Positions 22,587-33,142 of a DNA stretch of 33,429 nucleotides are shown here, one piece after another; positions within the stretch are counted from its first letter, which is position 1, and each line of letters opens with the position of its first letter. The stretch is taken from positions 1 through 33,429 of the forward strand of contig CAZIXE010000040.1 in the NCBI GenBank assembly GCA_964543235.1, read 5' to 3'. A program made the position numbers and the translations under genes. The notes beneath the pieces are model-generated. The model did not search any database, had not been told where the DNA came from, and saw nothing but the letters and a program-made list of their open reading frames with translations. The stretch comes from JANMMJ01 sp964543235. GTDB taxonomy: Bacteria; Pseudomonadota; Alphaproteobacteria; Rhizobiales; Aestuariivirgaceae.

Positions 22587-24855
22587 TGTCATAGGCGGCG
22601 ATGGCCGCGAGATTGACGATATCCGAAGCGGTCGCCGACATCGATGCGATCTGTACCGGCCTTTCCAGTCCGGTCAGCAGCGGTCCGATGACCGTAACGC
22701 CCCCGAGTTGCTGCAGCATCTTGGTTGATATCGATGCCGAATGCGCCGCCGGCATGACCAGCACGTTTGCCGGGCCCGACAGGCGGCAGAACGGGTAGAG
22801 CGCCATCGCCTTCCGCGACAACGCGACATCTGCCGTCATTTCGCCGTCATACTCGAAATCGACGTTCCGCTTGTCGAGGACACTCACCGCGTTGCGCACA
22901 TAGGCGGCGCGGTCGCCGCGCGGGTAGCCGAAGACCGAATAGGACAGGAAAGCCACCCGTGGTTCATAGCCGAAGCGCTTCGCCACGCCGGCAGCCTCTT
23001 GCGCGATGTCGGCCAGCTCTTCGGAAGTTGGCAGTTCATGGACTGAAGTGTCGGCAATGAAGACGGTGCGGCCGCGCACCAGGGCCATCGAAACACCGAT
23101 CGCCCGGTGTCCGGGCCGCGGGTCGATCGCCTGCCTGACATTGTCGTAGGCCACCGAGAAGTTTCGGGTGAGCCCGGTCACGAGGCCGTCGGCATCGCCC
23201 AGCGCCACCATGCAGGCCGCGAAGACATTGCGGTCCTGATTGGCAAGCCGCTGGCAATCCCGGAACAGGAAGCCGCTGCGCTGCAGCCGCTCATAGAGAT
23301 AGTTGGCATAGTCGACATTGCGGCTGGAGATGCGGGCATTGAGAATGCTGACATTCTCGTGCAACTCGATCCCGCTTGCGCCAAGCGTTCGTTCGATTTC
23401 GGCTTCGCGGCCGATCAGGATCGCCGTCCCGAGACCGGCGCTCGCGAAGGAATTGGCCGCACGGATCATCCGGTCTTCTTCGCCCTCGGCAAAGACGATG
23501 CGCTTGGGCGCCACCCTCACCTGGCCATAGACATTCTGCAGCGTACCGGCGATCGGATCGAGCCGCGCCGACAGTGACTGGGCATACTCCGTAAGGTCGG
23601 CGATGTGCTTGCGCGCCACGCCCGAATCCATGGCAGCCCGGGCAACCGCAACCGGCACCCGTGAGATGAGGCGCGGATCGAAAGGCACCGGGATGAGGTA
23701 ACCCGGCCCGAACTGCAGGCGGGTGCCCGAATAGGCCGCCGCCACCTCGTCGGGAACGTCCTCCCGCGCCAGTTCTGCCAGCGCCCGCGCCGCGGCGATC
23801 TTCATCTCGTCATTGATGGTCCTCGCTCTGACATCGAGGGCGCCGCGAAAGATGTACGGAAAACCGAGAACGTTGTTGACCTGGTTGGGATAATCCGATC
23901 GGCCAGTCGCCATGATGGCATCATCGCGGACCTTGGCCACTTCTTCCGGCGTGATCTCGGGATCCGGATTGGCCATGGCGAAGATGATGGGATTCTTGGC
24001 CATGCTTTCGACCATCGGCGGTGTCAGCGCACCCGCCACCGAAAGGCCAAAGAACACATCCGCTCCCTTGAGCGCATCCGCGAGGCTTCGTGCTTTCGTC
24101 TTGACCGCATGGGCGGACTTCCACTGGTTCATGCCCTCGGTGCGCCCCTGGTAGACCACGCCCTTGGAGTCGGCGAGAATGATGTTGTCGTGCGGCACCC
24201 CCAGTGACTTGATCAGCTCGATGCAGGCAATCGCCGCTGCCCCCGCGCCGTTGCACACCAGCCTGAAATCCTTGATGCCCCGGCCGGTGATCTCCAGCGC
24301 GTTGATGAGGCCGGCGGCAGCGATTATGGCCGTGCCGTGCTGGTCGTCGTGGAAGACCGGGATATCCATCACTTCGCGCAGCCGCTGCTCGATGACGAAG
24401 CAGTCAGGCGCCTTGATATCTTCGAGATTGATGCCGCCAAACGACGGACCGAGATAGCGCACGGAGTTGATGAACGCATCGACATCCTTGGTGTCAACCT
24501 CGAGATCGATGGCATCGACATCGGCAAAACGCTTGAAAAGGACGGCCTTGCCCTCCATCACCGGCTTGGAAGCGAGCGCCCCAAGGTCGCCGAGTCCCAG
24601 GATGGCCGTGCCATTGGAGATGACCGCGACGAGATTGCCTTTGGCGGTGTAATCATAGGCGGTATCCGGTTCCTCATGGATCTTGCGGACCGGCACCGCC
24701 ACGCCCGGGCTGTACGCGAGCGACAGGTCACGCTGGGTTGCCATCGGCTTGGTCGGGTTGATTTCAAGCTTTCCGGGCTTGCCCGATTGGTGAAAGCGGA
24801 GGGCCTCCGCGTCCGTGAAGGTTGGCCGTCTGGAACTGCGTGTGTCCGTACTCAT
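22576..24855 (-). CDS. maeB: NADP-dependent malic enzyme MaeB (with phosphotransacetylase-like domain)
   Basis: Malic enzyme oxidatively decarboxylates malate to pyruvate. The 759-residue protein is the long chimeric form. Residues about 1-430 hold the malic enzyme part, with catalytic Y48 (LAYSPGVA), K103 (MEGKAVLFK), metal ligands in INLEDIKAP and HDDQHGTAI, and the cofactor loop CNGAGAAAIA. Residues about 440-759 resemble phosphotransacetylase (RIVFAEGEEDRMIRAA, NFASR-type region lacking clear Pta catalytic assignment, MPAAHSASISTKMLQQLGG). In rhizobial enzymes this domain is regulatory, binding acetyl-CoA, and not a working Pta. ATG 24855 is preceded by AAGGG. NADP use is inferred from family membership. 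Confidence 0.94.
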   Translation of the reverse strand: MSTDTRSSRRPTFTDAEALRFHQSGKPGKLEINPTKPMATQRDLSLAYSPGVAVPVRKIHEEPDTAYDYTAKGNLVAVISNGTAILGLGDLGALASKPVMEGKAVLFKRFADVDAIDLEVDTKDVDAFINSVRYLGPSFGGINLEDIKAPDCFVIEQRLREVMDIPVFHDDQHGTAIIAAAGLINALEITGRGIKDFRLVCNGAGAAAIACIELIKSLGVPHDNIILADSKGVVYQGRTEGMNQWKSAHAVKTKARSLADALKGADVFFGLSVAGALTPPMVESMAKNPIIFAMANPDPEITPEEVAKVRDDAIMATGRSDYPNQVNNVLGFPYIFRGALDVRARTINDEMKIAAARALAELAREDVPDEVAAAYSGTRLQFGPGYLIPVPFDPRLISRVPVAVARAAMDSGVARKHIADLTEYAQSLSARLDPIAGTLQNVYGQVRVAPKRIVFAEGEEDRMIRAANSFASAGLGTAILIGREAEIERTLGASGIELHENVSILNARISSRNVDYANYLYERLQRSGFLFRDCQRLANQDRNVFAACMVALGDADGLVTGLTRNFSVAYDNVRQAIDPRPGHRAIGVSMALVRGRTVFIADTSVHELPTSEELADIAQEAAGVAKRFGYEPRVAFLSYSVFGYPRGDRAAYVRNAVSVLDKRNVDFEYDGEMTADVALSRKAMALYPFCRLSGPANVLVMPAAHSASISTKMLQQLGGVTVIGPLLTGLERPVQIASMSATASDIVNLAAIAAYDINR

Positions 24856-24943
24856 TTGATCCCTTTTCCCCGTCGGCGGCCACACTAGAGGGGTGGCGGC
24901 TGGCTCTCAAGACCGCAGATTGCCAAATCCCTCACCCCTTTCT

Positions 24944-27658
24944 ATGACGAAGCTGATGAACGAGATTTCGGCAGTTTCCCAGCCTGCGGGGCCGCCGCCC
25001 AGGCCGACCCCTATGATGGAGCAGTATCTGGAAATCAAGGCGGCCAACGCCGATTGCCTGTTGTTCTACCGCATGGGGGACTTTTATGAACTGTTCTTTG
25101 ACGACGCTGAGACGGCCTCGCGGGCGCTTGGCATTGCCCTCACCCGGCGCGGCAAGCATATGGGCGAGGATATACCCATGTGCGGCGTGCCGGTTCATGC
25201 CGCCGATGAGTATCTCCAGCGCCTGATCCGCCTTGGCCATCGCGTGGCGGTCTGCGAACAGATCGAAGACCCGGCAGAAGCAAGGAGGCGTGGATCGAAG
25301 GCCGTGGTCCGCCGCGATGTTGTACGGCTGGTCACGCCCGGTACGCTGACCGAGGACACCCTTCTCGATTCGCGCCGGCACAACTACCTGGCCGCTCTGG
25401 CCCGGGTTCGCGGCGACGGTGACATGGCGCTGGCCTGGGCCGACATTTCATCAGGCGACCTGGCCGTTATGCGCACTTTTCCCCGGCGTCTTGCCGCCGA
25501 CCTCGCGCGCCTGGAACCTGGCGAGATCATCGTTCCGGATCTGCTGCTGGATGACCCGGAGATATCTCGGATTCTGAAGCAGGCGGGTTCGGCACTCACT
25601 CCCTTGCCGGCTGTCCGTTTCGATAGCGCGGCTGCGGAGAAGCGGTTGCTGCAGCACTTCCGGGTGGCTGCCCTTGACGCATTCGGCGGCTTCGCCCGCA
25701 GCGAAACGGCAGCTCTTGGCGCGCTGCTCGACTATATCGTTCTGACCCAGGTTGGTCGCGTTCCCGTCCTGCGCAGCCCGCGCCGCGAAGACGCGCGCCG
25801 GGCGCTGCTGATCGACCCCGCCACGCGGGCAAATCTCGAGCTGACGCGGACTCTGGCTGGCGAAAGATCGGGCTCGCTGCAATCGGTAATTGATCTCACG
25901 GTGACAGCCGGTGGCGCCAGGCTGCTGGCTGAGCATCTTGCCAATCCGCTGGCTGATCCCGAAGCCATCAACCATCGCCTTGATGCCGTGAGTTACTTCT
26001 TCGCTGAGCGCCAGGTGCGTGATGATCTGCGTAAAGCGCTGGGAAGCTTCCCCGATCTTGAACGCGCCCTTGGCCGCCTGAGTGTGGGGCGCGGCGGGCC
26101 CCGTGACCTCGCTGCCGTCAGACATGGCCTGAGCAGCGCCGCCGCGCTTGCCTCCCTGTTCGGGGATGAGGATGCTCTGGCACGCAGGCCGCCGGCTGTC
26201 GCCGGTCATGTCGAAGTCCTGTCGGCCATCCCGCTGCCGCTTGTGGCCGAACTTGAGCGAGCGCTCGCGGATGAGCTGCCGCTGCTCGCCCGTGACGGCG
26301 GGCTGGTGCGCCGGGGCTACATGGAAGAGCTGGACGTCCTCCGCCAGCTCCGCGACGACACCCGCCAGGTTATCGCCGGCCTCCAGACCGCCTATGCCGA
26401 ACAGACGGGCATCAGGTCCCTCAAGATCCGCTACAACAACGTCCTCGGCTACTACATCGAAGTCTCAGCCCAGAGTGCCGCCATTCTCACGGCCCCCGAA
26501 AACGCCGGCACCTATATTCATCGCCAGACCATGGCCGGCGCCATGCGCTTCACCACGACCGAGCTCTCCGGGCTCGAAAGCCGTATCGCCGCAGCCTCGG
26601 ATCGCGCCCTTGCCATTGAGCTGGAAATCTTTGCCGGGCTCGTCGCGTCAGTGCTGCAGGAATCCGCAACCATATCCCGTATCGCGGCCGCCATTGCCGC
26701 CATTGACGTCTCCGCCGCCCTCGCCGAACTCGCGGCCCGGCACCGCTATGTACGGCCGGTAATCGACACTTCGCTGGAGCTGAAAATCGTAGGTGGCCGC
26801 CATCCCGTCGTCGAACAGGCGCTCGCCGCGAGTGGTAGCGGCACCTTCATCGCCAATTCCTGTGATCTCTCCCATCAGGGCAGCCGGCTGTGGCTGCTCA
26901 CCGGTCCCAACATGGCCGGTAAGTCCACCTTCCTGCGCCAGAATGCGCTGATTGTCATCCTCGCGCAGATGGGGAGTTTCGTCCCCGCTGACGCGGCCCA
27001 TATCGGCGTCGCCGACCGCCTCTTCAGCCGGGTCGGTGCCGCTGACGATCTCGCCCGCGGCCGCTCGACTTTCATGGTTGAGATGGTCGAAACGGCGGCA
27101 ATTCTCAACCAGGCCGGTGAGCGTTCCTTCGTGATCCTCGACGAAATCGGCCGCGGCACGGCGACCTTTGACGGTCTGTCCATCGCCTGGGCTACCGTTG
27201 AGCACCTCCATGGCGTCAACCGCTGCCGTGGTCTCTTCGCGACCCACTATCACGAGCTCACCGCCCTCGCGGCGCGGCTCGATCACGTGGCCAATGCCAC
27301 CGTCAAGGTCCGTGAGTGGAAGGACGAGGTCGTGTTCCTGCACGAGGTCGTGCCCGGTGTGGCCGACCGCAGCTATGGTATCCATGTCGCAAAGCTTGCA
27401 GGGCTCCCGGCGCAAGTCGTCGCCCGCGCCGCCGAGGTGCTGCGTCTGCTCGAAGACGGCGAAACGGCGGCGGAGCGGCAGGCGTTGATCGACGACCTGC
27501 CCCTCTTCGCGGCGGCGCGGCCGCAATCCGTCGCGCCGGCTTCCGCCGCCAGCGAGGCGCTCTGCCGCAGGCTGGCCGAGACCAGCGCTGATGAGCTGAC
27601 ACCGCGTGCCGCCCTCGAACTGATCTATGAACTCAAGCGGCTGATGGATGCACCGTGA
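24944..27658 (+). CDS. mutS: DNA mismatch repair ATPase MutS
   Basis: MutS recognises mismatches and starts methyl-independent or -directed repair with MutL. The 904-residue protein has the mismatch-reading motif F47-Y-E49 in GDFYELFFDD, connector and lever domains, and the ABC-type ATPase with Walker A GPNMAGKS at 654-661, Walker B FVILDEIGRGTATFDG and the ATHYHELTALA switch. A C-terminal helix-turn-helix region is present for dimer formation. The start is uncertain: ATG 24944 is used, with ATG 24956 (MNEISAVS) also possible; neither has a clear ribosome site. It is divergent from maeB, 88 nt between starts. Confidence 0.95.
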   Translation: MTKLMNEISAVSQPAGPPPRPTPMMEQYLEIKAANADCLLFYRMGDFYELFFDDAETASRALGIALTRRGKHMGEDIPMCGVPVHAADEYLQRLIRLGHRVAVCEQIEDPAEARRRGSKAVVRRDVVRLVTPGTLTEDTLLDSRRHNYLAALARVRGDGDMALAWADISSGDLAVMRTFPRRLAADLARLEPGEIIVPDLLLDDPEISRILKQAGSALTPLPAVRFDSAAAEKRLLQHFRVAALDAFGGFARSETAALGALLDYIVLTQVGRVPVLRSPRREDARRALLIDPATRANLELTRTLAGERSGSLQSVIDLTVTAGGARLLAEHLANPLADPEAINHRLDAVSYFFAERQVRDDLRKALGSFPDLERALGRLSVGRGGPRDLAAVRHGLSSAAALASLFGDEDALARRPPAVAGHVEVLSAIPLPLVAELERALADELPLLARDGGLVRRGYMEELDVLRQLRDDTRQVIAGLQTAYAEQTGIRSLKIRYNNVLGYYIEVSAQSAAILTAPENAGTYIHRQTMAGAMRFTTTELSGLESRIAAASDRALAIELEIFAGLVASVLQESATISRIAAAIAAIDVSAALAELAARHRYVRPVIDTSLELKIVGGRHPVVEQALAASGSGTFIANSCDLSHQGSRLWLLTGPNMAGKSTFLRQNALIVILAQMGSFVPADAAHIGVADRLFSRVGAADDLARGRSTFMVEMVETAAILNQAGERSFVILDEIGRGTATFDGLSIAWATVEHLHGVNRCRGLFATHYHELTALAARLDHVANATVKVREWKDEVVFLHEVVPGVADRSYGIHVAKLAGLPAQVVARAAEVLRLLEDGETAAERQALIDDLPLFAAARPQSVAPASAASEALCRRLAETSADELTPRAALELIYELKRLMDAP

Positions 27659-30447
27659 TGCAGAAGTTCGATCCGCCGGAGATCCACGACCCCGCCGCGC
27701 TCCTCGACAGCCTGGCATTGCGGCGCAAGCTTGACGAACTCGCTGCCACCGGCATCAGGGGTATCGAACTGCGCAATGCCGTCGTGGCGGCGCTCAAACA
27801 GACACTCGAGCATGCCCGCGCCGAGGCTGAACGCCGCCTGATGGCGGACGGCCGCGGTACCGCCTGCGCCGCCAATCTCTCCTATGTCGAAGACGAGATC
27901 GTCCGTGCCCTGTTCGATTTCGCGCGCCTGCGCGTTTATCCGGCCGTGAACCCCTCCGGCTCCGAGCGCGTCGCGGTTGTCGCCGTGGGCGGCTACGGCC
28001 GCGGCACCCTGGCGCCCGGCTCCGACATCGATCTCCTGTTCATTCTGCCCTACAAGCAGACCCCCTGGGGCGAGAGCGTGATCGAGTTCATCCTCTATGC
28101 GCTCTGGGACGCGCGCCAGAAGGTCGGTCACGCCACCCGCAGCGTCGATGACTGCATCAGGTTGGCGAAGACCGATAACACGATCTTGACGGCGATCCTC
28201 GAAGCCCGCTTCATCTGTGGCGAACGCGCCCTCTTTGACGATCTGACCGCCCGCTTCCGCTGCGACATCGTGGCCGGCGGCGCCCGCGCCTTCATCGCCA
28301 ACAAGCTCGCCGAACGCGATGCCCGGCATCTCAAGGCGGGCGAAAGCCGCTATCTGGTGGAGCCCGATGTCAAGGACGGCAAGGGCGGTCTTCGCGATCT
28401 CCACACCCTGTTCTGGATCGCCAAATTCATCTATGCGGCGGATTCACCTGACGAACTTGCCAGGAAGGGCGCCTTCAGCCGTGACGAGCTCGCCGTTTTC
28501 AGGAAATGCGAGGACTTCCTGTGGGCCGTCCGCTGCCATCTCCACTTCGTCTCGGGCCGCGGCGACGACCGGCTGAGCTTCGACCGCCAGCCGGAACTGG
28601 CCGAACGGCTTGGCTACAAGGCCCATGGCGGCCTGAAGCACGTCGAACGCTTCATGAAGCACTACTTTCTGGTTGCCAAGGACGTCGGCGATCTCACCCG
28701 CATTTTCTGCGCCAGCCTGGAAGCCCAGCAGATCGCCGAAGCCCCCGCCCTCAGCCGCATGTTCGGCCGCTTCATGTCGCGCCGCCGGGTCCGTTTCGGC
28801 GATTCGAGCGGCTTCCGGTTTGACAGCAATCGCATCAACATCGCCGATGACAAGGTCTTCGAGAAGGATCCGGCCAACCTCATTCGCATCTTTGCGCTCG
28901 CCGACGCCGGCAATGTCGAGATCCACCCCGACGCGCTCAAGCTCCTGCGCACGTCCCTGGCCAGGCTTTCCCGCGCTGCCATGGAGAATCCGGAGGCCAA
29001 CGCCCTGTTTCTCAAGATCCTGACCGGGAGCAACGATCCTGAGGCCACGCTGCGGCTGATGAACGAAGCCGGCGTGCTTGGCCGCTTCATCCCCGACTTC
29101 GGCAGGATCGTCGCGATGATGCAGTTCAACATGTATCATCACTACACTGTCGATGAGCATCTGATCCGCACGGTTGGTATCCTGAAGGAGATCGAGCGCG
29201 GCGCCCTTGAAGGTGACCATCCCCTCTCGACGGTCATCTTCCCGACGCTGCAGAGCCGGCGCGCCCTCTATATGGCCGCGCTGCTGCATGACGTTGCCAA
29301 GGGCCGCCACGAACATCACTCGATTGCCGGCGAGAAGGTGGCGCTCTCGCTGTGTCCGCGGCTCGGCATGACCGAGGCCGAAACCGAAACCGTCGCCTGG
29401 CTGATCCGCCATCATCTGCTGATGAGCGAAACCGCCCAGATGCGCGACCTCAACGATTACAAGACCATACTCGATTTCGCCAAGGTCGTGCAGAGCCCCG
29501 AGCGGCTGAAGCTGTTATTGATCCTGACTGTCGCCGATATCCGCGCCGTCGGGCCCGGCGTCTGGAACGGCTGGAAGGGCCAGCTGCTGCGCACCCTTTA
29601 TTTCGAGGCCGAACCGGTCCTGTCGGGGGGACACACCGGGACATCGCGCAAGGAGCGCCTCGCTGAAGCGCAGGCCAGGTTCCTGTCGCATTTCCCGGCC
29701 TGGACCGAGGCCGAACGCAAGGCCTATCTCGGCCGCCACTACGATGCCTATTGGCTGACCGTCGACACGCCACGGCAGCTGGCGCATGAAGCCCTGATCC
29801 GCCGTGCCCGCGCCGGCAACGAGCCCATTGCCACCGAGGTCAGGACCGACGATTTCACCGCCATCACCGAACTCACGGTCTATGCACCGGACCATCCGCG
29901 GCTGTTGGCTCTCATTACCGGCGCCTGCGCCGCAGCCGGCGCCAATATTGCCGGGGCCCAGATCTTCACGACCGCCGACGGCATGGCCCTCGACACCATC
30001 CTGATCCAGCGCGAATTCACCGAGGCCGCGGACGAACAGCGCCGCGCCGAGCGGGTTGCCGAACTTGTGCGGCAGGCGCTGCGCGGCCAGCTGCGGCTGC
30101 GCGAGCTGGTGGCCAGGGCCGGCCGCCCGCAGCAGCGCCTCAGGGCCTTCACCGTGCCGCCGCGCGTCATTGTCGACAACGAGTCCTCGAACCGCACCAC
30201 GGTGATCGAGATCAACGGGCTCGACCGTATCGGCCTGCTTTATGAACTGACCGAGGCCCTGTTCCGCCTCAACCTCAATATCGCCTCCGCCCATGTCACG
30301 ACCTTCGGCGAGAAGGCGATCGACGTCTTCTATGTTACCGACCTGACCGGCGGCAAGATCACCAGCCCCGCGCGCCACCGCCAGATCGAGAAGACCCTGA
30401 CGGCCGTGCTTCAGCCCGGCGACCAGGCGGTTGCCGCATCGCCATGA
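27658..30447 (+). CDS. glnD: PII uridylyltransferase/uridylyl-removing enzyme GlnD
   Basis: GlnD is the glutamine sensor that uridylylates or deuridylylates PII proteins and so sets nitrogen regulation. The 929-residue protein has, in order, the nucleotidyltransferase domain with GGYGRG (111-116) and GSDID (121-125), the helical middle region, an HD hydrolase domain with H544-D545 in ALLHDVAKG, and two ACT domains starting near 738 and 848 that bind glutamine. ATG 27658 shares one base with the mutS stop (TGATG); a GTG one codon earlier at 27655 is also possible. Both imply coupling to mutS. Confidence 0.96.
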   Translation: MQKFDPPEIHDPAALLDSLALRRKLDELAATGIRGIELRNAVVAALKQTLEHARAEAERRLMADGRGTACAANLSYVEDEIVRALFDFARLRVYPAVNPSGSERVAVVAVGGYGRGTLAPGSDIDLLFILPYKQTPWGESVIEFILYALWDARQKVGHATRSVDDCIRLAKTDNTILTAILEARFICGERALFDDLTARFRCDIVAGGARAFIANKLAERDARHLKAGESRYLVEPDVKDGKGGLRDLHTLFWIAKFIYAADSPDELARKGAFSRDELAVFRKCEDFLWAVRCHLHFVSGRGDDRLSFDRQPELAERLGYKAHGGLKHVERFMKHYFLVAKDVGDLTRIFCASLEAQQIAEAPALSRMFGRFMSRRRVRFGDSSGFRFDSNRINIADDKVFEKDPANLIRIFALADAGNVEIHPDALKLLRTSLARLSRAAMENPEANALFLKILTGSNDPEATLRLMNEAGVLGRFIPDFGRIVAMMQFNMYHHYTVDEHLIRTVGILKEIERGALEGDHPLSTVIFPTLQSRRALYMAALLHDVAKGRHEHHSIAGEKVALSLCPRLGMTEAETETVAWLIRHHLLMSETAQMRDLNDYKTILDFAKVVQSPERLKLLLILTVADIRAVGPGVWNGWKGQLLRTLYFEAEPVLSGGHTGTSRKERLAEAQARFLSHFPAWTEAERKAYLGRHYDAYWLTVDTPRQLAHEALIRRARAGNEPIATEVRTDDFTAITELTVYAPDHPRLLALITGACAAAGANIAGAQIFTTADGMALDTILIQREFTEAADEQRRAERVAELVRQALRGQLRLRELVARAGRPQQRLRAFTVPPRVIVDNESSNRTTVIEINGLDRIGLLYELTEALFRLNLNIASAHVTTFGEKAIDVFYVTDLTGGKITSPARHRQIEKTLTAVLQPGDQAVAASP

Positions 30448-30486
30448 AACATGCAGTAAGGATGCAAATCAGGGGAATCACCGCGC

Positions 30487-32043
30487 ATGTCATTGCTGAA
30501 GTCCGCTGCCACGGTGGGTGGCCTCACCCTCGTCAGCCGCATCCTGGGATTTGTGCGCGACCAGCTGATCGCCTTTACCGTAGGCACCGGCCCGGTCGCC
30601 TCCGCTTTCTTCGTGGCGCAGCGTTTCCCCAACCTGTTTCGTGCCCTTTTCGCTGAAGGCGCCTTCAATGCGGCATTCGTGCCGCTCTTCGCCAAGCGCA
30701 TCGAAGGCGACGGCGAAGCCAGCGCCCTGCGCTTTGCCATCGAGGTATTCTCGGTACTGCTCGCCTGGCTCTTCGCCTTTTCGGCGCTGGCCATGGTGGC
30801 GATGCCGCTCATCATGTTTGTGATCGCTCCCGGCTTCACGAGCGATCAGGCAACCTTCGATCTCGCCGTCGATCTCACCCGCATCTGCTTTCCCTACCTG
30901 CTGTTCATCTCGCTCGCCGCCCTGCAGTCCGGCGTGCTGAACAGCCTGCACCGCTTTACCGCCGCCGCCGCCGCGCCGATCCTGCTCAACCTGGTGATGA
31001 TCGGCTCCAACATCCTGGCCTGGTTCTGGGGCACCGGCAATACGCCGGCAACCGGTTACATCTTTGCCTGGGGCATCTTCGCCGCCGGCATCGCCCAGTT
31101 TCTTCTGCTGGCGGTGGCCTGCCGGCGCGCCGGCATGCCCCTGTTTCCGGCGCTCCCCCGGCTCACCCCGGATGTCAGGCGCGTTCTGTGGCTGTCGGTG
31201 CCGGGCATCATCTCGGGCGGCATCATGCAGATCAACCTGCTGATTGCCACCATGATCGCCACCACCATCGACCGTGGCGTCTCCTACCTCTATTACGCCG
31301 ATCGGCTCTATCAGTTGCCCCTTGGCGTCATCGGCGTGGCGATCGGTGTTGTCCTGCTGCCCGATCTGTCGCGCAAGCTCCGCGCCGGCAATGAAGAGGG
31401 TGCTCTGGCCAGCCAGAATCGCGCCCTCGAACTGTCCCTGTTCCTCACCCTGCCTTCGGCCATCGCGCTGATGGCCATCCCCGCGCCCATCATCCATACC
31501 GTCTTCGAGCATGGCGAGTTCACCCGCGCCGATACCCTGGCCGTGGCGCCGGCGCTGCTCACCTTCGCCGCCGCCTTGCCTGCCTTCTCGATGACCAAGG
31601 TCTTCCAGCCGAGCTTCTATGCCCGCGAGGACACCAGGACGCCGATGCAGTTTGCCATCGTCTCCGTCATCGTCAACGTCGCCGCCAGCCTCGTGCTCTC
31701 GCGCTATTTGTCCCATGTCGGGATCGCCATGGGAACGGCGATCGCCGCCTGGGTGAACGCCCTGCTGCTCGCGGTGACGCTGAGCCGTCGCCGCCTGTTC
31801 ACGCTGGACGGGCGGCTGATCGGCAAGCTGCCGCGCATTATCCTGTCCGGACTCCTCATGGGCGCCTTGCTTCTGCTCGGCGGCTGGCTCCTCTCCGGGC
31901 ATTACGGCGAGGGCTCCGGCATTCTGCTTCGGATCGCGGCCCTGCTGGTGCTCGTGGTGGGCGGGGTCAGCAGCTACTTCCTGCTCTGCCATTTCACGCG
32001 GGCTATGACCTTCGGCGAGCTTTCGGCCATGTTGCGCCGTTGA
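30487..32043 (+). CDS. murJ: Lipid II flippase MurJ (MviN)
   Basis: MurJ moves lipid II across the inner membrane for peptidoglycan assembly. The 518-residue protein is strongly hydrophobic, with about 14 membrane segments as expected for the MOP exporter superfamily. The N-terminal block VSRILGFVRDQLIA and the following FRALFAEGAFNAAFVPLF contain conserved arginines of the central cavity. GGIMQINLLIATMIA, LPLGVIGVAIGVVLLPDLSR and VFQPSFYAREDTRTPMQFA are MurJ signatures. AGGGGAATC precedes the ATG. It follows glnD by 39 nt. Confidence 0.96.
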   Translation: MSLLKSAATVGGLTLVSRILGFVRDQLIAFTVGTGPVASAFFVAQRFPNLFRALFAEGAFNAAFVPLFAKRIEGDGEASALRFAIEVFSVLLAWLFAFSALAMVAMPLIMFVIAPGFTSDQATFDLAVDLTRICFPYLLFISLAALQSGVLNSLHRFTAAAAAPILLNLVMIGSNILAWFWGTGNTPATGYIFAWGIFAAGIAQFLLLAVACRRAGMPLFPALPRLTPDVRRVLWLSVPGIISGGIMQINLLIATMIATTIDRGVSYLYYADRLYQLPLGVIGVAIGVVLLPDLSRKLRAGNEEGALASQNRALELSLFLTLPSAIALMAIPAPIIHTVFEHGEFTRADTLAVAPALLTFAAALPAFSMTKVFQPSFYAREDTRTPMQFAIVSVIVNVAASLVLSRYLSHVGIAMGTAIAAWVNALLLAVTLSRRRLFTLDGRLIGKLPRIILSGLLMGALLLLGGWLLSGHYGEGSGILLRIAALLVLVVGGVSSYFLLCHFTRAMTFGELSAMLRR

Positions 32044-32102
32044 CCCTTTTCTTGGGTCCGGAATGCGGGCATAAGCCGCGCGGATTTTGAGGGAACCGAC
32101 TG

Positions 32103-33140
32103 ATGACCGCTTTCACCCCCCGCGTGTTTTCCGGCATGCAGCCGACCGGCAACCTGCATCTCGGCAACTATCTGGGCGCGATGCTGAACTGGATTCACAT
32201 GCAGGACACCCATGAATGCATCTATTGCGTCGTGGACATGCATGCCATCACCGTCTGGCAGGACCCGAAGGAGCTCAACCGCGCGATTCGCGACGTCACC
32301 GCCGCCTATCTCGCCTGCGGCCTCGACCCGGCAAAATCCATCATCTTCAACCAGAGCCAGGTGGCCGAACACGCCGAACTCGCCTGGATACTGAGCTGCG
32401 TCGCAAGGGTGGGTTGGCTCAACCGCATGACCCAGTTCAAGGAGAAGGCCGGCAGGGACAAGGAAGCGGCCTCGGTCGGGCTCTACATTTACCCGAACCT
32501 CATGGCTGCCGACATCCTGGCCTACAAGGCCACCCATGTGCCGGTCGGCGAGGACCAGAAGCAGCACCTGGAACTGACCCGCGATATCGCCGGCAAGTTC
32601 AACCTCGACTTTGCGGACTCGATCCGTGCCGCCGGCTATGCGGACGGATTCTTTCCCCTGCCTGAGCCTTTCATCACCGGGCCCGCGACCCGCGTCATGT
32701 CGCTGCGCGACGGCACCAAGAAGATGTCGAAATCGGATCCGTCTGATCTGTCGCGCCTCAACATGACCGATGATGCCGACCTGATCGCCAGGAAGATCCG
32801 CAAGGCCAAGACCGATCCTCTTGACCTCCCGTCCGAACCCCAGGGCCTCGAGGGCCGCCCGGAGGCCGAGAATCTCGTCGGCATCTATGCTGCGCTGTCC
32901 GGCCGGACGGTGGAACAGGTCTTGGCGCAATATGGCGGCGGCCAGTTCTCCGCCTTCAAGAACGATCTCGCCGAACTCGCCGTGGCGAAACTGGGACCCA
33001 TCGGCGCCGAGACCAAGCGGCTTCAGGCCGATCCGGCCTATGTCGAGGGCATCCTCGCCGATGGCTCGGCCCGCGCGCGCGCCATTGCCGAGCCGATCGT
33101 CAGGGAGGTGCGGCGGATCGTCGGCTTCATCGTCAGCTGA
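32103..33140 (+). CDS. trpS: Tryptophanyl-tRNA synthetase TrpS
   Basis: TrpS charges tRNA(Trp). The 345-residue class I synthetase has the HIGH-type motif HLGN at 19-22 in SGMQPTGNLHLGNYLGAM and the KMSKS loop at 207-211. The tryptophan-binding region DMHAITVWQDP and the block VPVGEDQKQHLELTRDIA are as in bacterial TrpS. GAGGGAAC lies just before the ATG. It is the last clear gene of the mutS-glnD-murJ-trpS run, 59 nt after murJ. Confidence 0.97.
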   Translation: MTAFTPRVFSGMQPTGNLHLGNYLGAMLNWIHMQDTHECIYCVVDMHAITVWQDPKELNRAIRDVTAAYLACGLDPAKSIIFNQSQVAEHAELAWILSCVARVGWLNRMTQFKEKAGRDKEAASVGLYIYPNLMAADILAYKATHVPVGEDQKQHLELTRDIAGKFNLDFADSIRAAGYADGFFPLPEPFITGPATRVMSLRDGTKKMSKSDPSDLSRLNMTDDADLIARKIRKAKTDPLDLPSEPQGLEGRPEAENLVGIYAALSGRTVEQVLAQYGGGQFSAFKNDLAELAVAKLGPIGAETKRLQADPAYVEGILADGSARARAIAEPIVREVRRIVGFIVS

Positions 33141-33142
33141 TA

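Noticed and set aside
22576..23550. C-terminal part of maeB as a separate phosphotransacetylase gene
   Set aside because: It is in frame with the malic enzyme part with no stop or start signal; the fused form is the known long MaeB architecture.
30490..31992. 500-codon minus-strand open frame opposite murJ
   Set aside because: It is very rich in Gln, Gly, Asp and His, the mirror image of hydrophobic codons on the coding strand, as expected opposite a membrane protein.
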